Part shown: one piece after another, positions 1 to 8,478 of the stretch
How the letters are laid out: each line of letters opens with the position of its first letter
Position numbering within the stretch: the stretch's first letter is position 1
DNA from: Rhodoferax fermentans
GTDB taxonomy: Bacteria > Pseudomonadota > Gammaproteobacteria > Burkholderiales > Burkholderiaceae_C
Assembly (NCBI RefSeq): GCF_002017865.1
Contig: NZ_MTJN01000002.1
Location: 1 to 64,000 of the forward strand
DNA: 64,000 nt
Direction: 5' to 3'
Notes under the pieces: generated by a model
What the model saw: the letters and a program-made list of their open reading frames with translations, nothing else
Databases searched by the model: none
What the model was told of the DNA's origin: nothing
Position numbers and translations under genes: made by a program

Positions 1-2324
1 CACGACCACGACCATTCCCATAGCCACGCGCATGCAAATGATTCCTGCTGTGCGCCCGCTGAACCCGCGCAATCGGTAGCCCCTGCCGCAGCTTGTTGCG
101 GCACGCATACTGTGCCGGACATTCAACCTTCGGAGCAACTCGCTAGACCCACCACTAGTACTGATGGTGTTCAGACGCCCATTCGCATCATGCAAATGGA
201 CTGCCCCACGGAAGAGGGACTGTTGCGCAAGAAGCTGGGTGGCATGCCAGGTGTGACAGGGCTGGAGTTCAACCTGATGCAACGCGTACTGACGGTGACC
301 CATGCTCCCAAGGAAATTGAATCGATTCTGGCCGCTGTGCGATCGCTGGGCTTCGCTCCCGAGATAGCCAACAGCGAGGCATCCCAGGAGGAGCCCACGC
401 CCGAACCTGCCAAACCGTGGTGGCCCTTGGCGCTTGCAGGGGCTGCAGCAATTGCCTCTGAGGCGGTTGAATGGACCGGCATGCCCACATGGATGCGGCC
501 GCTTTGGCTCTGGTGGCTGTTCTGGCCTGCGGAATCACCACCTACAAGAAAGGCTGGATTGCCATTCGCAATGGCAATCTCAATATCAACGCACTCATGA
601 GCATCGCTGTAACAGGTGCACTTTTGCTGGGGCAGTGGCCCGAGGCGGCCATGGTGATGGTGTTGTTCACGATTGGCCGGAGTTGATCGAAGCGAAATCG
701 CTGGATCGGGCGCGCAATGCAATTCGCGGGCTGATGCAACTCGCCCCCGAGCGCGCAACCGTCCTGCAGGCAGATGGCACTTGGCAGGATGTGGAGGCCA
801 AATCAGTCACCGTCGACACACGGGTCCGGATCAAACCTGGTGAGCGTATCGCCTTGGATGGAAAATCGTCAGTGGTCGCTCGGCGATCAACCAAGCCCCT
901 ATTACCGGTGAAAGCCTCCCTGTAGAAAAAGCCGAGGGTGACCCGGTGTTTGCCGGCACCATCAACGAATCGGGTTCGTTTGAGTACAAAGTGACTGCTG
1001 CTGCCAATGACAGCACGCTGGCCCGCATCATCCACGCAGTGGAAGAGGCGCAAGGCGCGCGTGCGCCGACGCAGCGCTTTGTCGATCAATTCGCCCGAAT
1101 CTACACACCAGTGGTATTCGCCATTGCCTTGGCTGTCGCCATCTTGCCGCCACTGCTGATGGGGGGAGATTGGTTCACCTGGATTTATAAGGCGCTGGTT
1201 TTGCTGGTGATCGCTTGCCCCTGCGCCCTGGTCATCTCCACCCCGGTCACCATCGTCACGGTCTGGCTGCCGCGGCACGCCAGGGCATTCTCGTGAAAGG
1301 TGGCGTCTATCTCGAAGAAGGACGCAAGCTGAAGTGGCTGGCACTCGACAAGACTGGAACCATCACGCACGGCAAGCCTGCGCAGACGGACTTTGTGGTG
1401 CTCAGTGGGATGAATGAGACCGAATTGCGCAGTCTTGCAGCCAGTCTGGCCGGTCGCTCGGATCACCCCGTGTCCAAGGCGCTGACAGAGGCTGCCAAGC
1501 GCGACAACGTTGCCCTGCGCAATGTTGATGCATTTGAAGCCCTGCCTGGACGTGGCACCAAGGGCGTCATCGACGGAAAGCCCTTCTATTTGGGCAATCA
1601 CCGCCTGATTCACGAGCAAGGTCGCTGCTCCGACGCCCTGGAAGCCCGCTTGTCGGCCCTGGAAGTGCAAGGCAAAACGGTCATTCTTCTGGCTGATGAC
1701 CAGGAGGTGCACGGAATGTTTGCTGTGGCCGATACGGTCAAAGACAGCAGCCGGCAAGCCATTGCCGAATTGCATGCCTTGGGTATCAAGACGGTCATGC
1801 TGACCGGAGACAACGCGCACACTGCCAAAGCCATAGCGACCCAGGTGGGCATCGACGAGGCACGTGGTGACCTGCTGCCAGAGGACAAGCTCAAGGTGAT
1901 CGAAAGCAAGATCGGTCAAGGGGGCGCGGTTGGTATGGTGGGCGATGGCATCAACGATGCACCCGCCCTGGCCCGTGCGGACATCGGCTTTGCCATGGGC
2001 GCCGCCGGTACGGGCACCGCCATTGAAACTGCCGATGTGGCCTTGATGGACGACGACCTGCGCAAACTTCCCCGTTTTGTGCGCCTCTCCCGTAGCACCC
2101 ATGCGCTTCTAGTACAGAACATCGTTCTGGCACTCGGCATCAAGGCTGTGTTTCTGGTCCTGACCCTCACAGGGGCGGGCACGATGTGGATGGCCGTTTT
2201 TGCGGATGTGGGGGCGAGCTTGCTGGTGGTCGGCAATGGGCTGCGTCTGCTGCGGGGGACCAAATTCGAGCCCTCGGTGAAGCCGGCCTCGCAACCCAAA
2301 ACCGTTCACGCTCATGCCCACTGA
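1..2324 (+). pseudogene. Zn/Cd/Pb-translocating P1B-type ATPase, frameshifted, 5' end outside window
   Basis: Remains of a heavy-metal efflux ATPase that would pump Zn2+, Cd2+ or Pb2+ from cytoplasm to periplasm. The window opens inside a His-rich N-terminus (HDHDHSHSHAHA) with two CC pairs. An HMA domain with the metal site MDCPTEE follows (about 184-360), then membrane segments, the CPx motif [11 protein letters not shown] (about 1210-1243), phosphorylation motif DKTGTITHG (about 1348), TGDN (about 1802), GDGINDAP (about 1940) and a His tail HAHAH. The coding frame changes four times, near 490, 677, 870 and 1262, and every change is in the direction of a single lost base. Between shifts the protein reads like an intact family member, so the damage is either very recent or consists of sequencing errors. 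The stop overlaps the start of the next gene by 11 bases. Confidence 0.85.
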
Positions 2325-2857
2325 GACGCCCAACTCACCCCGCCGGCATATCGGCGAAGCGCTGGCCGATGCGCGGCGGGCCCTGGACCAGTTGGGTCAG
2401 GATTCATCCGTGGTGGAAGCGACAGAATATGGCGCGACGATGCTGATCCATACGTTTGAGCAAGGCGGTCGCGTCTATGCCTGCGGCAACGGTGGCTCCA
2501 TGAGCAATGCAATGCACTTCGCCGAGGAATTGACCGGACGGTTCAGGCAGAACCGGCCGGATTGCCCGCGCAGGCCCGGGCGACTGTCTGCTCGCCATCA
2601 GCACCAGCGCCAACGTCATCAACGCGGCGGTTACTGCAAAGAGCTGCAGATGACAGTGCTCGGCCTGACGGGTCGGCCCAGCACCTCCGCTGCCCACGCT
2701 GTCCGATGTCTGCATCGCCACCCCCGGCTGCGCGTTCGCCGATCGTGCCCCGGAACTTCACATCAAGGTCATCCATATCCTCATCGAGCTGATCGAGCGC
2801 CACGTCTTCCCGGAGCACTACGACGCGACTCCCGCCGGGTCGGCCAAGCCCACATGA
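2314..2857 (+). pseudogene. Phosphoheptose isomerase-like SIS-domain gene (gmhA-like), decayed
   Basis: GmhA interconverts sedoheptulose 7-phosphate and D-glycero-D-manno-heptose 7-phosphate for LPS heptose synthesis. The first about 80 residues keep the SIS signature (CGNGGSMSNAMHFAEELTGR). Just after that the ORF loses register: the expected middle of the SIS fold is missing, and the next recognisable piece (GDCLLAISTSANVINAA) lies in the +2 frame from about 2579. That frame contains a stop near 2660 and then the family's ending (ELHIKVIHILIELIERH). A deletion plus a frameshift is the simplest reading. Together with the neighbouring phosphoethanolamine transferase it hints at an envelope or lipid A function for this part of the island. 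The final TGA overlaps the ATG of the next small ORF (ATGA). Confidence 0.75.
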
Positions 2858-2982
2858 GCGCGTCCCACAGCCACGCTTTACCTTCAGAAGACAACGGCCG
2901 ATCACCTTGCGACAACACATGCGGAGGCTGCGACCCCGCAGCCAGCACTGCAGACGCGAGACCGCCGAGCACGAGCGCATGA
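2854..2982 (+). CDS. Small Cys-rich peptide (42 aa), translationally coupled
   Basis: A 42-codon ORF whose ATG overlaps the gmhA-like stop (ATGA at 2854) and whose TGA overlaps the start of the phosphoethanolamine transferase (ATGA at 2979). Overlaps at both ends are typical of translational coupling in an operon. The peptide begins MSASHSHALP and has a CDNTCGGCDP cluster, so three cysteines and two early histidines could bind a metal ion. No family is recognised and no membrane segment is seen. It could be a genuine small metal-binding protein or only a coupling ORF that carries ribosomes across the gap. Confidence 0.45.
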   Translation: MSASHSHALPSEDNGRSPCDNTCGGCDPAASTADARPPSTSA

Positions 2983-4646
2983 ACGGCGTGAAGCATCTGT
3001 TTGCAGCGTTTCGATCACAGGCCGCTTCGCCCGCCGCGATGGCGTGCGCGTCGGGCTTGTGGCTGATCGCCTTCGACAACCTCGCGTTTTGGCGCGACCT
3101 GTGGGCGGCTCGCGACCCTTCCTCACTGCGCGCCGCGCTGGCCGTTGCCGGCTTGGCCTTGGTGCTGTGGTCGCTGTTCACCCTGCTGGCGCGGTTGCTG
3201 TGCTGGCCGCGCGTGGGCAAACCGATGATCGCCCTGCTGTTGGCGGTGGCTGCGCTGGCCGCCTACTTCATCGGCAGCTACGGCATCCTCATCGACAGGG
3301 GGATGATGCGCAACGTGCTGCAGACCGACTTGCGGGAGACGGCCGACCTGCTGTCGCTGCCGCTGTTGCTGGACTTCGCGTGGCGCGGTCTGCTGCCGGC
3401 GGCGCTGGTGCTGAGCGTGCGCGTGGCCCATCCGGGCTGGCGCCAGGCTCTGGCCGGCATTGCCCGTAGCGCGCTGCTGTTCGCGGTCCTGGCCGTTAGT
3501 TGCCTCACGGTCTTCTACGCCGACTATGCCTCGGCGGCCCGCAACCACCGCGAGCTCCGCCACCTGCTGACACCGACCAACGTGTTCAACGGCCTGGCGG
3601 GCCTCTGGAAGGAGCACTCGCGTGCCAACCGTCAGCTGGTCCGCGTCGGCGAGGATGCACGTCGCGATCCGGCCAACGCCGGAGCGAAGCCGCTGCTGGT
3701 GGTGCTGGTCGTCGGCGAGACCGCGCGTGCGGCCAACTTCTCGCTCGGCGGCTACGCCCGCCCGACCAACCAGGCCCTGGCCGGCAAGGGCGTCGTCTAC
3801 TTCGGCGACGTGACCTCCTGTGGCACCGACACCGCGACCTCGCTGCCGTGCATGTTCTCGGATCTCGGCGCCGGCAAGTTCGAGGCCGCCGAGGCGGGTG
3901 CCCGCGAGAACGTGCTCGACATCCTCGCCCGTGCCGGCGTCGGGGTGCGCTGGCTGAACAACAACTCTGGCTGCAAGGGTGTGTGCGACCGCATCCTGTG
4001 GTCGGACCTGTCTCGCACCAACGATCCGGCGCTGTGCGCCGGCGGCGAATGCCTCGATGGCGTGCTGCTGCAGGGGCTGCGTGACGGCCTGGCTGCGGCG
4101 ACGTCGGACAACCTGATGGTGCTGCACTTGATGGGCAGCCACGGACCGGCCTACTACAAGCGGTACCCGGCGGTGAGCCGGCGCTTCGAGCCGACCTGCG
4201 ACACCAACGATATCCAGCGCTGCAGCGTCGAGGCGCTGCGCAACACCTACGACAACGGCATCGCCTACACCAGCGAGGTGCTGGCGAAGCAGATCGACCT
4301 GCTGGCCGCACAAGCCGGGCGCGTCGACAGCGTGTTGCTCTACATCTCGGATCACGGCGAGTCGCTCGGTGAGCGCAACATCTATCTGCACGGCCTGCCC
4401 AAGGTGCTCGCGCCGCGCGAGCAGACGCAGGTGCCGATGCTGGCCTGGCTGTCGCCCGGTGCCTGGCAACGTCTGGGCGTGAACGAGGCCGCGCTGCGGC
4501 AGCTCGCCGCGCAGCCGCTCTCGCACGACAATCTGTCGCCCACTCTGCTCGGACTGTTCGGCGTGCGCACGAGCGCCGTCCGGTCTGCGCTCGACCTGAC
4601 GGCGATGGCTCGGCGCGCCGCCACGCAGGGGGCCGGCACGCCATGA
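2979..4646 (+). CDS. eptA: Lipid A phosphoethanolamine transferase (EptA/MCR family)
   Basis: A 555-aa inner-membrane enzyme that moves phosphoethanolamine from phosphatidylethanolamine to lipid A in the periplasm, lowering surface charge and polymyxin binding. The first about 190 residues hold five hydrophobic segments; the rest is the periplasmic alkaline-phosphatase-like domain. Visible motifs are VVGETARAANFSLGGY (metal-site Glu), TSCGTDTATSLPC at about residue 284 (nucleophile Thr), GSHGPAYYKRYP (zinc His) and ISDHGESLGE (Asp-His of the metal site). The start at 2979 is chosen because it gives the family's N-terminus and overlaps the upstream stop; an in-frame ATG at 2907 would add an unrelated Arg-rich stretch. 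It is strongly GC-rich like the rest of the island. Distinguishing EptA from MCR subtypes needs an alignment. Confidence 0.9.
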   Translation: MNGVKHLFAAFRSQAASPAAMACASGLWLIAFDNLAFWRDLWAARDPSSLRAALAVAGLALVLWSLFTLLARLLCWPRVGKPMIALLLAVAALAAYFIGSYGILIDRGMMRNVLQTDLRETADLLSLPLLLDFAWRGLLPAALVLSVRVAHPGWRQALAGIARSALLFAVLAVSCLTVFYADYASAARNHRELRHLLTPTNVFNGLAGLWKEHSRANRQLVRVGEDARRDPANAGAKPLLVVLVVGETARAANFSLGGYARPTNQALAGKGVVYFGDVTSCGTDTATSLPCMFSDLGAGKFEAAEAGARENVLDILARAGVGVRWLNNNSGCKGVCDRILWSDLSRTNDPALCAGGECLDGVLLQGLRDGLAAATSDNLMVLHLMGSHGPAYYKRYPAVSRRFEPTCDTNDIQRCSVEALRNTYDNGIAYTSEVLAKQIDLLAAQAGRVDSVLLYISDHGESLGERNIYLHGLPKVLAPREQTQVPMLAWLSPGAWQRLGVNEAALRQLAAQPLSHDNLSPTLLGLFGVRTSAVRSALDLTAMARRAATQGAGTP

Positions 4647-4716
4647 GCGGCGGGTTCGACGCCCGACGTCTACCTGCCGTGGCTTTCTCGTCATCCAGAT
4701 GAGCGCGGATGCGCTT

Positions 4717-5060
4717 TCAGTCCAGGTAGTCTGAGTACTCTTTCTGCGCGAACCGCTGTAATCCATCCCAGGGACGTGATGGCGAGATTCCCTGCACTTG
4801 GATCACGGTATGGCGTTGGGAAGTTCCGACTGTGGATTCCCCCAGCGTAGGCAGTTTCAACATGGAGTTCCATATCACTTTCAGGCTGCGACCCTTCTCC
4901 GCCAAGGTGTAGGTCGTGAGGTCATTCGAGGCGATTCCGGGGTTCATCCGCTTCAAGGTACCGGCATTATCGACCGGTGCACGATTTGCTCATTGGCTGC
5001 GGCGCCCTAGGCGACGCCGCACAGCAAGACCAGCAACACCCGGCAGGTAGCAGTCATCAT
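4717..5060 (-). pseudogene. Small exported protein, broken (unrecognised)
   Basis: From the ATG at 5060 the sequence encodes a typical signal peptide (MMTATCRVLLVLLCGVA) that is interrupted by an in-frame TAG right where GAAANEQ should follow. About 30 bases later the frame changes, and the remaining reading frame (ends at 4717) gives about 85 residues containing SNDLTTYTLAEKGRSLKVIW with no cysteine cluster or membrane segment. The two lesions make this a likely pseudogene of a small periplasmic protein. It follows the CusF-like gene in the same direction, so a metal-related periplasmic role is possible but not shown. The family is not recognised. Confidence 0.4.
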
Positions 5061-5101
5061 GCGACGTCCCCTTCTTGACAGTGAGATGCGCAGAGGCCCT
5101 T

Positions 5102-5371
5102 TCAACCTGGCGCACGGCCAATGATCCAGCGCGCTTCCACATAACGGAAGGTCGTTGTCCCGGCGGGGAGGTGGAGATGGGGAATATGGTCATGCCGCAA
5201 GGTGATTCTGCCGCCTTCGGCGTCGATGTTGACGATCCGGCCAGCAATGAAGTCATTTGCCGAAGGCTGCGCGAACAGGCATGTGCCGGGCACGAGCAAG
5301 GACGCGGCGACAAGCAGTGCCCAGCGGGAGCATCTTGACGGCCTGCAAGCGGAGCTTGAATCGCAGTTCAT
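5102..5371 (-). pseudogene. CusF-like periplasmic copper/silver-binding protein, C-terminus frameshifted
   Basis: The ATG at 5371 is preceded by AAGGGG, a good ribosome binding site. It is followed by a signal peptide (ALLVAASLLVPGTCLFA) and a small beta-barrel sequence, GRIVNIDAEGGRITLRHDHI, that fits the CusF/CusB-type metal-binding fold (periplasmic Cu+/Ag+ chaperones). The last expected strands are missing from this frame, which ends WIIGRAPG. They seem to occur one frame over, where VERASAHLTVKK resembles the usual ending. A one-base indel near 5115 would explain this. A damaged CusF next to a damaged metal ATPase suggests the metal-resistance part of this island is decaying, unless the assembly has indel errors here. 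Confidence 0.5.
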
Positions 5372-5626
5372 GTAAATACCCCTTATGTTGTCTTGGGCGC
5401 AGCATTCTCGAAATGCAGGTATCGTAGAATCGCAATGTCTGCTTGCAGCGCATTGCGGAGTGTCATTCCCCTTGCTGATGATGCGACGCACGCTTCCGGT
5501 ATCGGCCCGACAGCCAAGGATGGCACCTTGCAGCGGCTTGCCTCAGCGAACGGGTCCCGGATACCACACAATCGTACCCTGCGGGCGGGGCGGCGACATC
5601 CCGATCAAACCGCAGAGGAGAAACTA

Positions 5627-6799
5627 ATGGAACGCAGCATTTTCCCGACAGTAGTAGTGCCCGCGCCCTCGCCAGCGCAGGCCTCGCTCGTGCAAGATTC
5701 CTTGGAGACCGGATCCATCGTGCTCCGGCCGGAGCAGGTGCCGCAAGCCGAGCAGGCACTTGCCGCGCTGGACTTCGCGGACGTTCCATCCGGCGACATC
5801 ATCAAGATCGGTCTCGGTGCGGAACAGGCGTTGCAGAAGACGCTTGACGGCTTTCTCGCGCGGCTCGACAAGAAGACGGCGTCCAAGGTGTTCGCCCTCT
5901 TCGAGCGCCTGGAAAAAGGTGTCGATGACGCCAAGCTGCCTGAAATCCTGGAGAGGATCCAACAGGGTGAAGCCCCGGGGTTCTTCGCCGGCCTGTTCGC
6001 CAAGCTCACCGGCCGCAAGCCCGAGGAAGCCTTTCGCGAGTTCATGCAGGAGATCGGCGAGTTGATCTCGATCCGGACGCAGACGCTGGCCGACAAGATG
6101 GTCCGCCTGGAGGGCGAACTGTCCAAGGAAATGAAGACGCTGTTCGGCGAACTGCAGGCGCTGGAGAGCCTCAAGCAATCGTACGGCACGCACTTCGCCA
6201 GCTTCACCGTCGATGCTGCAGTGGCGCGGGCGTTTCTCGAAAAGGCCCGGCAGTACGTAGCGCAGCAGACTGTGGCAGCGGACCCTGCCGACGTGTCCGC
6301 CCAGGCACGGTTGCGTGAGCTGCAGGACAAGCTCGGCCTGCTGGAAAGTCGGGCCCTTGCGCTCGAAGGCACCTATACGCGCCTGCCGGCCGACCAGATG
6401 GTGATCCAACAGATCGAGGCCGCCGGAATCGCGACGCTGCAGGAGACCGCCACAACGGTGTCCTCGCGCTTCGCGTCGATCAAGATGACCTTGCTGGCTA
6501 TCCACGGTGCATTCGCGGTCAAGTCGGTGCAGCAGATCGCCGAGCGACAAGCACGCCTCGACCAGCAATTGACGCAACTGCGCGGCCAGGCCACCAAGGA
6601 CGTGGCAATCGCCGCGGCCAAGGCACCCGGTGACAACCGTGTCGCGCAGGCGCAGCAAATCGCCGCGATCATCACGCAGACGCGCGAGATCCACGAGCTG
6701 GTCGAAACCGCAAAGCAGGAAACTGAAGCGAAGTTCGAGGCGGCGCAGCAGATGTTCGAGCAGTCGCGAGCCGAGCTCGCGGCGCTGCGCAAGGCATGA
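5627..6799 (+). CDS. TelA-family toxic anion resistance protein
   Basis: A 390-aa cytoplasmic, helix-rich protein resembling the TelA/KlaA tellurite-resistance family. It reads as long amphipathic helices throughout (for example DGFLARLDKKTASKVFALF and LLAIHGAFAVKSVQQIAERQ), with no signal peptide or membrane segment and a coiled-coil-like C-terminus rich in Gln/Ala/Glu. The start at 5627 follows GAGGAG at the right spacing; the upstream in-frame ATG at 5393 would add a sequence of random composition. It is first in a same-strand cluster with a TerD protein, a second helical protein and a vWA protein. The biochemical function of TelA proteins is not established; a link to envelope or chemical stress is the usual inference. 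Confidence 0.75.
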   Translation: MERSIFPTVVVPAPSPAQASLVQDSLETGSIVLRPEQVPQAEQALAALDFADVPSGDIIKIGLGAEQALQKTLDGFLARLDKKTASKVFALFERLEKGVDDAKLPEILERIQQGEAPGFFAGLFAKLTGRKPEEAFREFMQEIGELISIRTQTLADKMVRLEGELSKEMKTLFGELQALESLKQSYGTHFASFTVDAAVARAFLEKARQYVAQQTVAADPADVSAQARLRELQDKLGLLESRALALEGTYTRLPADQMVIQQIEAAGIATLQETATTVSSRFASIKMTLLAIHGAFAVKSVQQIAERQARLDQQLTQLRGQATKDVAIAAAKAPGDNRVAQAQQIAAIITQTREIHELVETAKQETEAKFEAAQQMFEQSRAELAALRKA

Positions 6800-6818
6800 C
6801 AACAACCCGGAGAAACCC

Positions 6819-7475
6819 ATGCTCACACTAACCCTTGACAAGCCCGGTGCCGCGCCGGCCCGCAAGCTGCAACTCTCGCTCAACAAGGGCGCTGCGTTCA
6901 AGGTGACCATCGCATGGCAGTGCGACGCCCGCCATCAGGATGACATCGACATCCATGCGCTCGAGGCATGCAACGGCGGCAATGGCGCGAAGGTCACGGT
7001 GCTCGAAGAGATCCTGTCTACCTACAACACGACGAAGATGAGCCCGAAGACCGGCGTGCTGCCAACCGCGGCCGACGGCTCCTTCGCCACGCCCACGGGC
7101 GGGCTGCGGCACTCTGGCGACGTCCGAGTCCAGGGCAACACCGAAAACATCGTCATCGATGGCTCGAAACTTCCTGCGGACGTGAACGAGATCCCCCTCT
7201 TCGCCACCGTCCACAAGGCCGAACACACCGCGGGGCACGACGAGGGCTCCGCGGCCGAGGACGAGGCGGCCTTCGCTGACATTGAGGTCTGCACCGTCAC
7301 CATCGCCGACGAGAGCGGGCGCGAGCTGGGCGCCTACCAGCTGTCCAAGGAATTCGGCGAGTTCAACGTGGTGCAGTTGGGCAGCATCATGCACGGCGAC
7401 AACGGCTGGGAGTACGCGCCTGTCGGCCGCGGCTTTACGGGAACGTTCAACGACGTTCTGGGCCACTTCTCCTGA
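6819..7475 (+). CDS. TerD-domain stress/tellurite resistance protein
   Basis: A 218-aa TerD/CABP-family protein, a calcium-binding beta-sandwich found in ter operons. It begins LTLTLDKPG and contains a DDIDIHALEACNGG segment, where the first conserved acidic loop of TerD lies, and a second acidic stretch (EDEAAFADIEVCTVTIADE). The end KEFGEFNVVQLGSIMHGDNGW matches the family, in which a Gly-Trp near the end is typical. It starts 19 bases after the TelA-like stop with a GGAG site. Its N-terminal LTLxLDK motif recurs at the start of the vWA protein two genes on, which suggests a shared structural element. Confidence 0.85.
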   Translation: MLTLTLDKPGAAPARKLQLSLNKGAAFKVTIAWQCDARHQDDIDIHALEACNGGNGAKVTVLEEILSTYNTTKMSPKTGVLPTAADGSFATPTGGLRHSGDVRVQGNTENIVIDGSKLPADVNEIPLFATVHKAEHTAGHDEGSAAEDEAAFADIEVCTVTIADESGRELGAYQLSKEFGEFNVVQLGSIMHGDNGWEYAPVGRGFTGTFNDVLGHFS

Positions 7476-7484
7476 AGGCCTGCT

Positions 7485-8465
7485 GTGCCGCCCACGAAGG
7501 ACAAGTTGCGCCCGACGGTCATCGGCGCCCCGGGCGCTTCGCTGCGCACCCCCGCAGGGGTGCGCAGCGAAGCGCAGGACGTCCTGTCGCCGGCGCGTCG
7601 TGTCCCCGCTGCCACGCCGGTGGTGCGGCAACCGACGGCCATCCCGGGTGCCGAACGAAAGCGGATCGAAGTGGCTGTGTCGGATTTTCAAGCGTTGTCG
7701 CCAGGCGCAGCTGCCGGGGTATACGAGCAGGCGCGAGCACTGGTCGGCGCATTCGTCGTCGACAAGGCTTCGCAGCGCAAGGCGATCCTGTGGGGCCACA
7801 ACCTGCAGCAGGTGCACGGCGACCTCGTCACCGAGATGCTTGCCCTTGCGCGCAGCCCTGTGCTGCGTCATGTGGAAGGCTACCTCGCGCGAATGATGGA
7901 CATTCTGGGATCGATCGACATCATGGCCGTCTGCGGACATGGCGGCGACAGTCTCGTGGGCCGGCTGTTCCAAGGCATCAACAGCCGGATCGACACGCCG
8001 GGCGAACTTGCCCAGGCCCAGGCCGAGCTGGAGCAGTTGCTGGCACTCATGGGTGGCGCACTCGACCCCCTGCTGGATCTGAAGGACCGGCTGCTGCGCC
8101 TGTCCAGGTCGATGGAGGGGACCGCGGCACAGGTCGAAGCTTCCGCCATCGGCACCCTGTTCCTGTCGGAGCGCCTTCGTCAGGGCGACGCCGCACTGGC
8201 GCAGTGCTTCGTGGAGCGCAGCACGAGTCTGACGCAGACCCTGGTGCAAATGCGGCAAGCCGGCTCCACGCGAGAAATACAGATCGAGCAGCCGATCCGC
8301 CTGATCGGCGCCATCCAGAACGTTGCGCTGGTCGTGATGCCGGCGTTCATCGGCAGCATCGCGTCCATCGCCACCCTCAGCGCCAGCAAGACAACGATCT
8401 CGCCGACCGAAGCCGGCGAACTGGCCTATCGGCTGCGGGACATCATCAGCCAGTTGAAACCCTGA
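7485..8465 (+). CDS. Helical cytoplasmic protein of the ter/tel cluster, distantly TelA-like
   Basis: A 326-aa protein that probably starts at GTG 7485, nine bases after the terD stop with GAAGG overlapping that stop. Residues 1-55 are low in structure and include a segment encoded by a perfect hairpin repeat. Residues about 60-326 are helical. The ending (QIEQPIRLIGAIQNVALV) is reminiscent of the TelA C-terminal region, in which a QNN-type helix precedes the end. No catalytic motif is seen. Because the first 20-55 codons are odd in composition, a later start such as GTG 7560 is possible. The role is unknown; by position it belongs with the TelA, TerD and vWA partners. Confidence 0.6.
   Translation: MPPTKDKLRPTVIGAPGASLRTPAGVRSEAQDVLSPARRVPAATPVVRQPTAIPGAERKRIEVAVSDFQALSPGAAAGVYEQARALVGAFVVDKASQRKAILWGHNLQQVHGDLVTEMLALARSPVLRHVEGYLARMMDILGSIDIMAVCGHGGDSLVGRLFQGINSRIDTPGELAQAQAELEQLLALMGGALDPLLDLKDRLLRLSRSMEGTAAQVEASAIGTLFLSERLRQGDAALAQCFVERSTSLTQTLVQMRQAGSTREIQIEQPIRLIGAIQNVALVVMPAFIGSIASIATLSASKTTISPTEAGELAYRLRDIISQLKP
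7534..7575. repeat. Perfect 19-bp inverted repeat with 4-base loop
   Basis: Arms at 7534-7552 and 7557-7575 are perfect reverse complements separated by CGCA. The arm begins GCGCTTCGCTGC and ends CACCCC. The element lies inside the 5' part of the ORF starting at 7485 and encodes SLRTPAGVRSEA, and the opposite strand reads the same peptide. A structure this stable looks like a REP-type palindrome, or an attenuating RNA hairpin between terD and the next gene if that gene starts downstream. Confidence 0.85.
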
Positions 8466-8478
8466 ACCAGGAGCAAAC

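Noticed and set aside
2543..3220. Long minus-strand ORF across the gmhA-like relic and eptA start
   Set aside because: It is a shadow of GC-rich coding DNA; no domain or ribosome site is seen, and the plus-strand genes explain the region.
3123..4766. 547-aa minus-strand ORF opposite eptA
   Set aside because: Arg/Gln-rich low-complexity translation typical of an antisense shadow of a high-GC gene.
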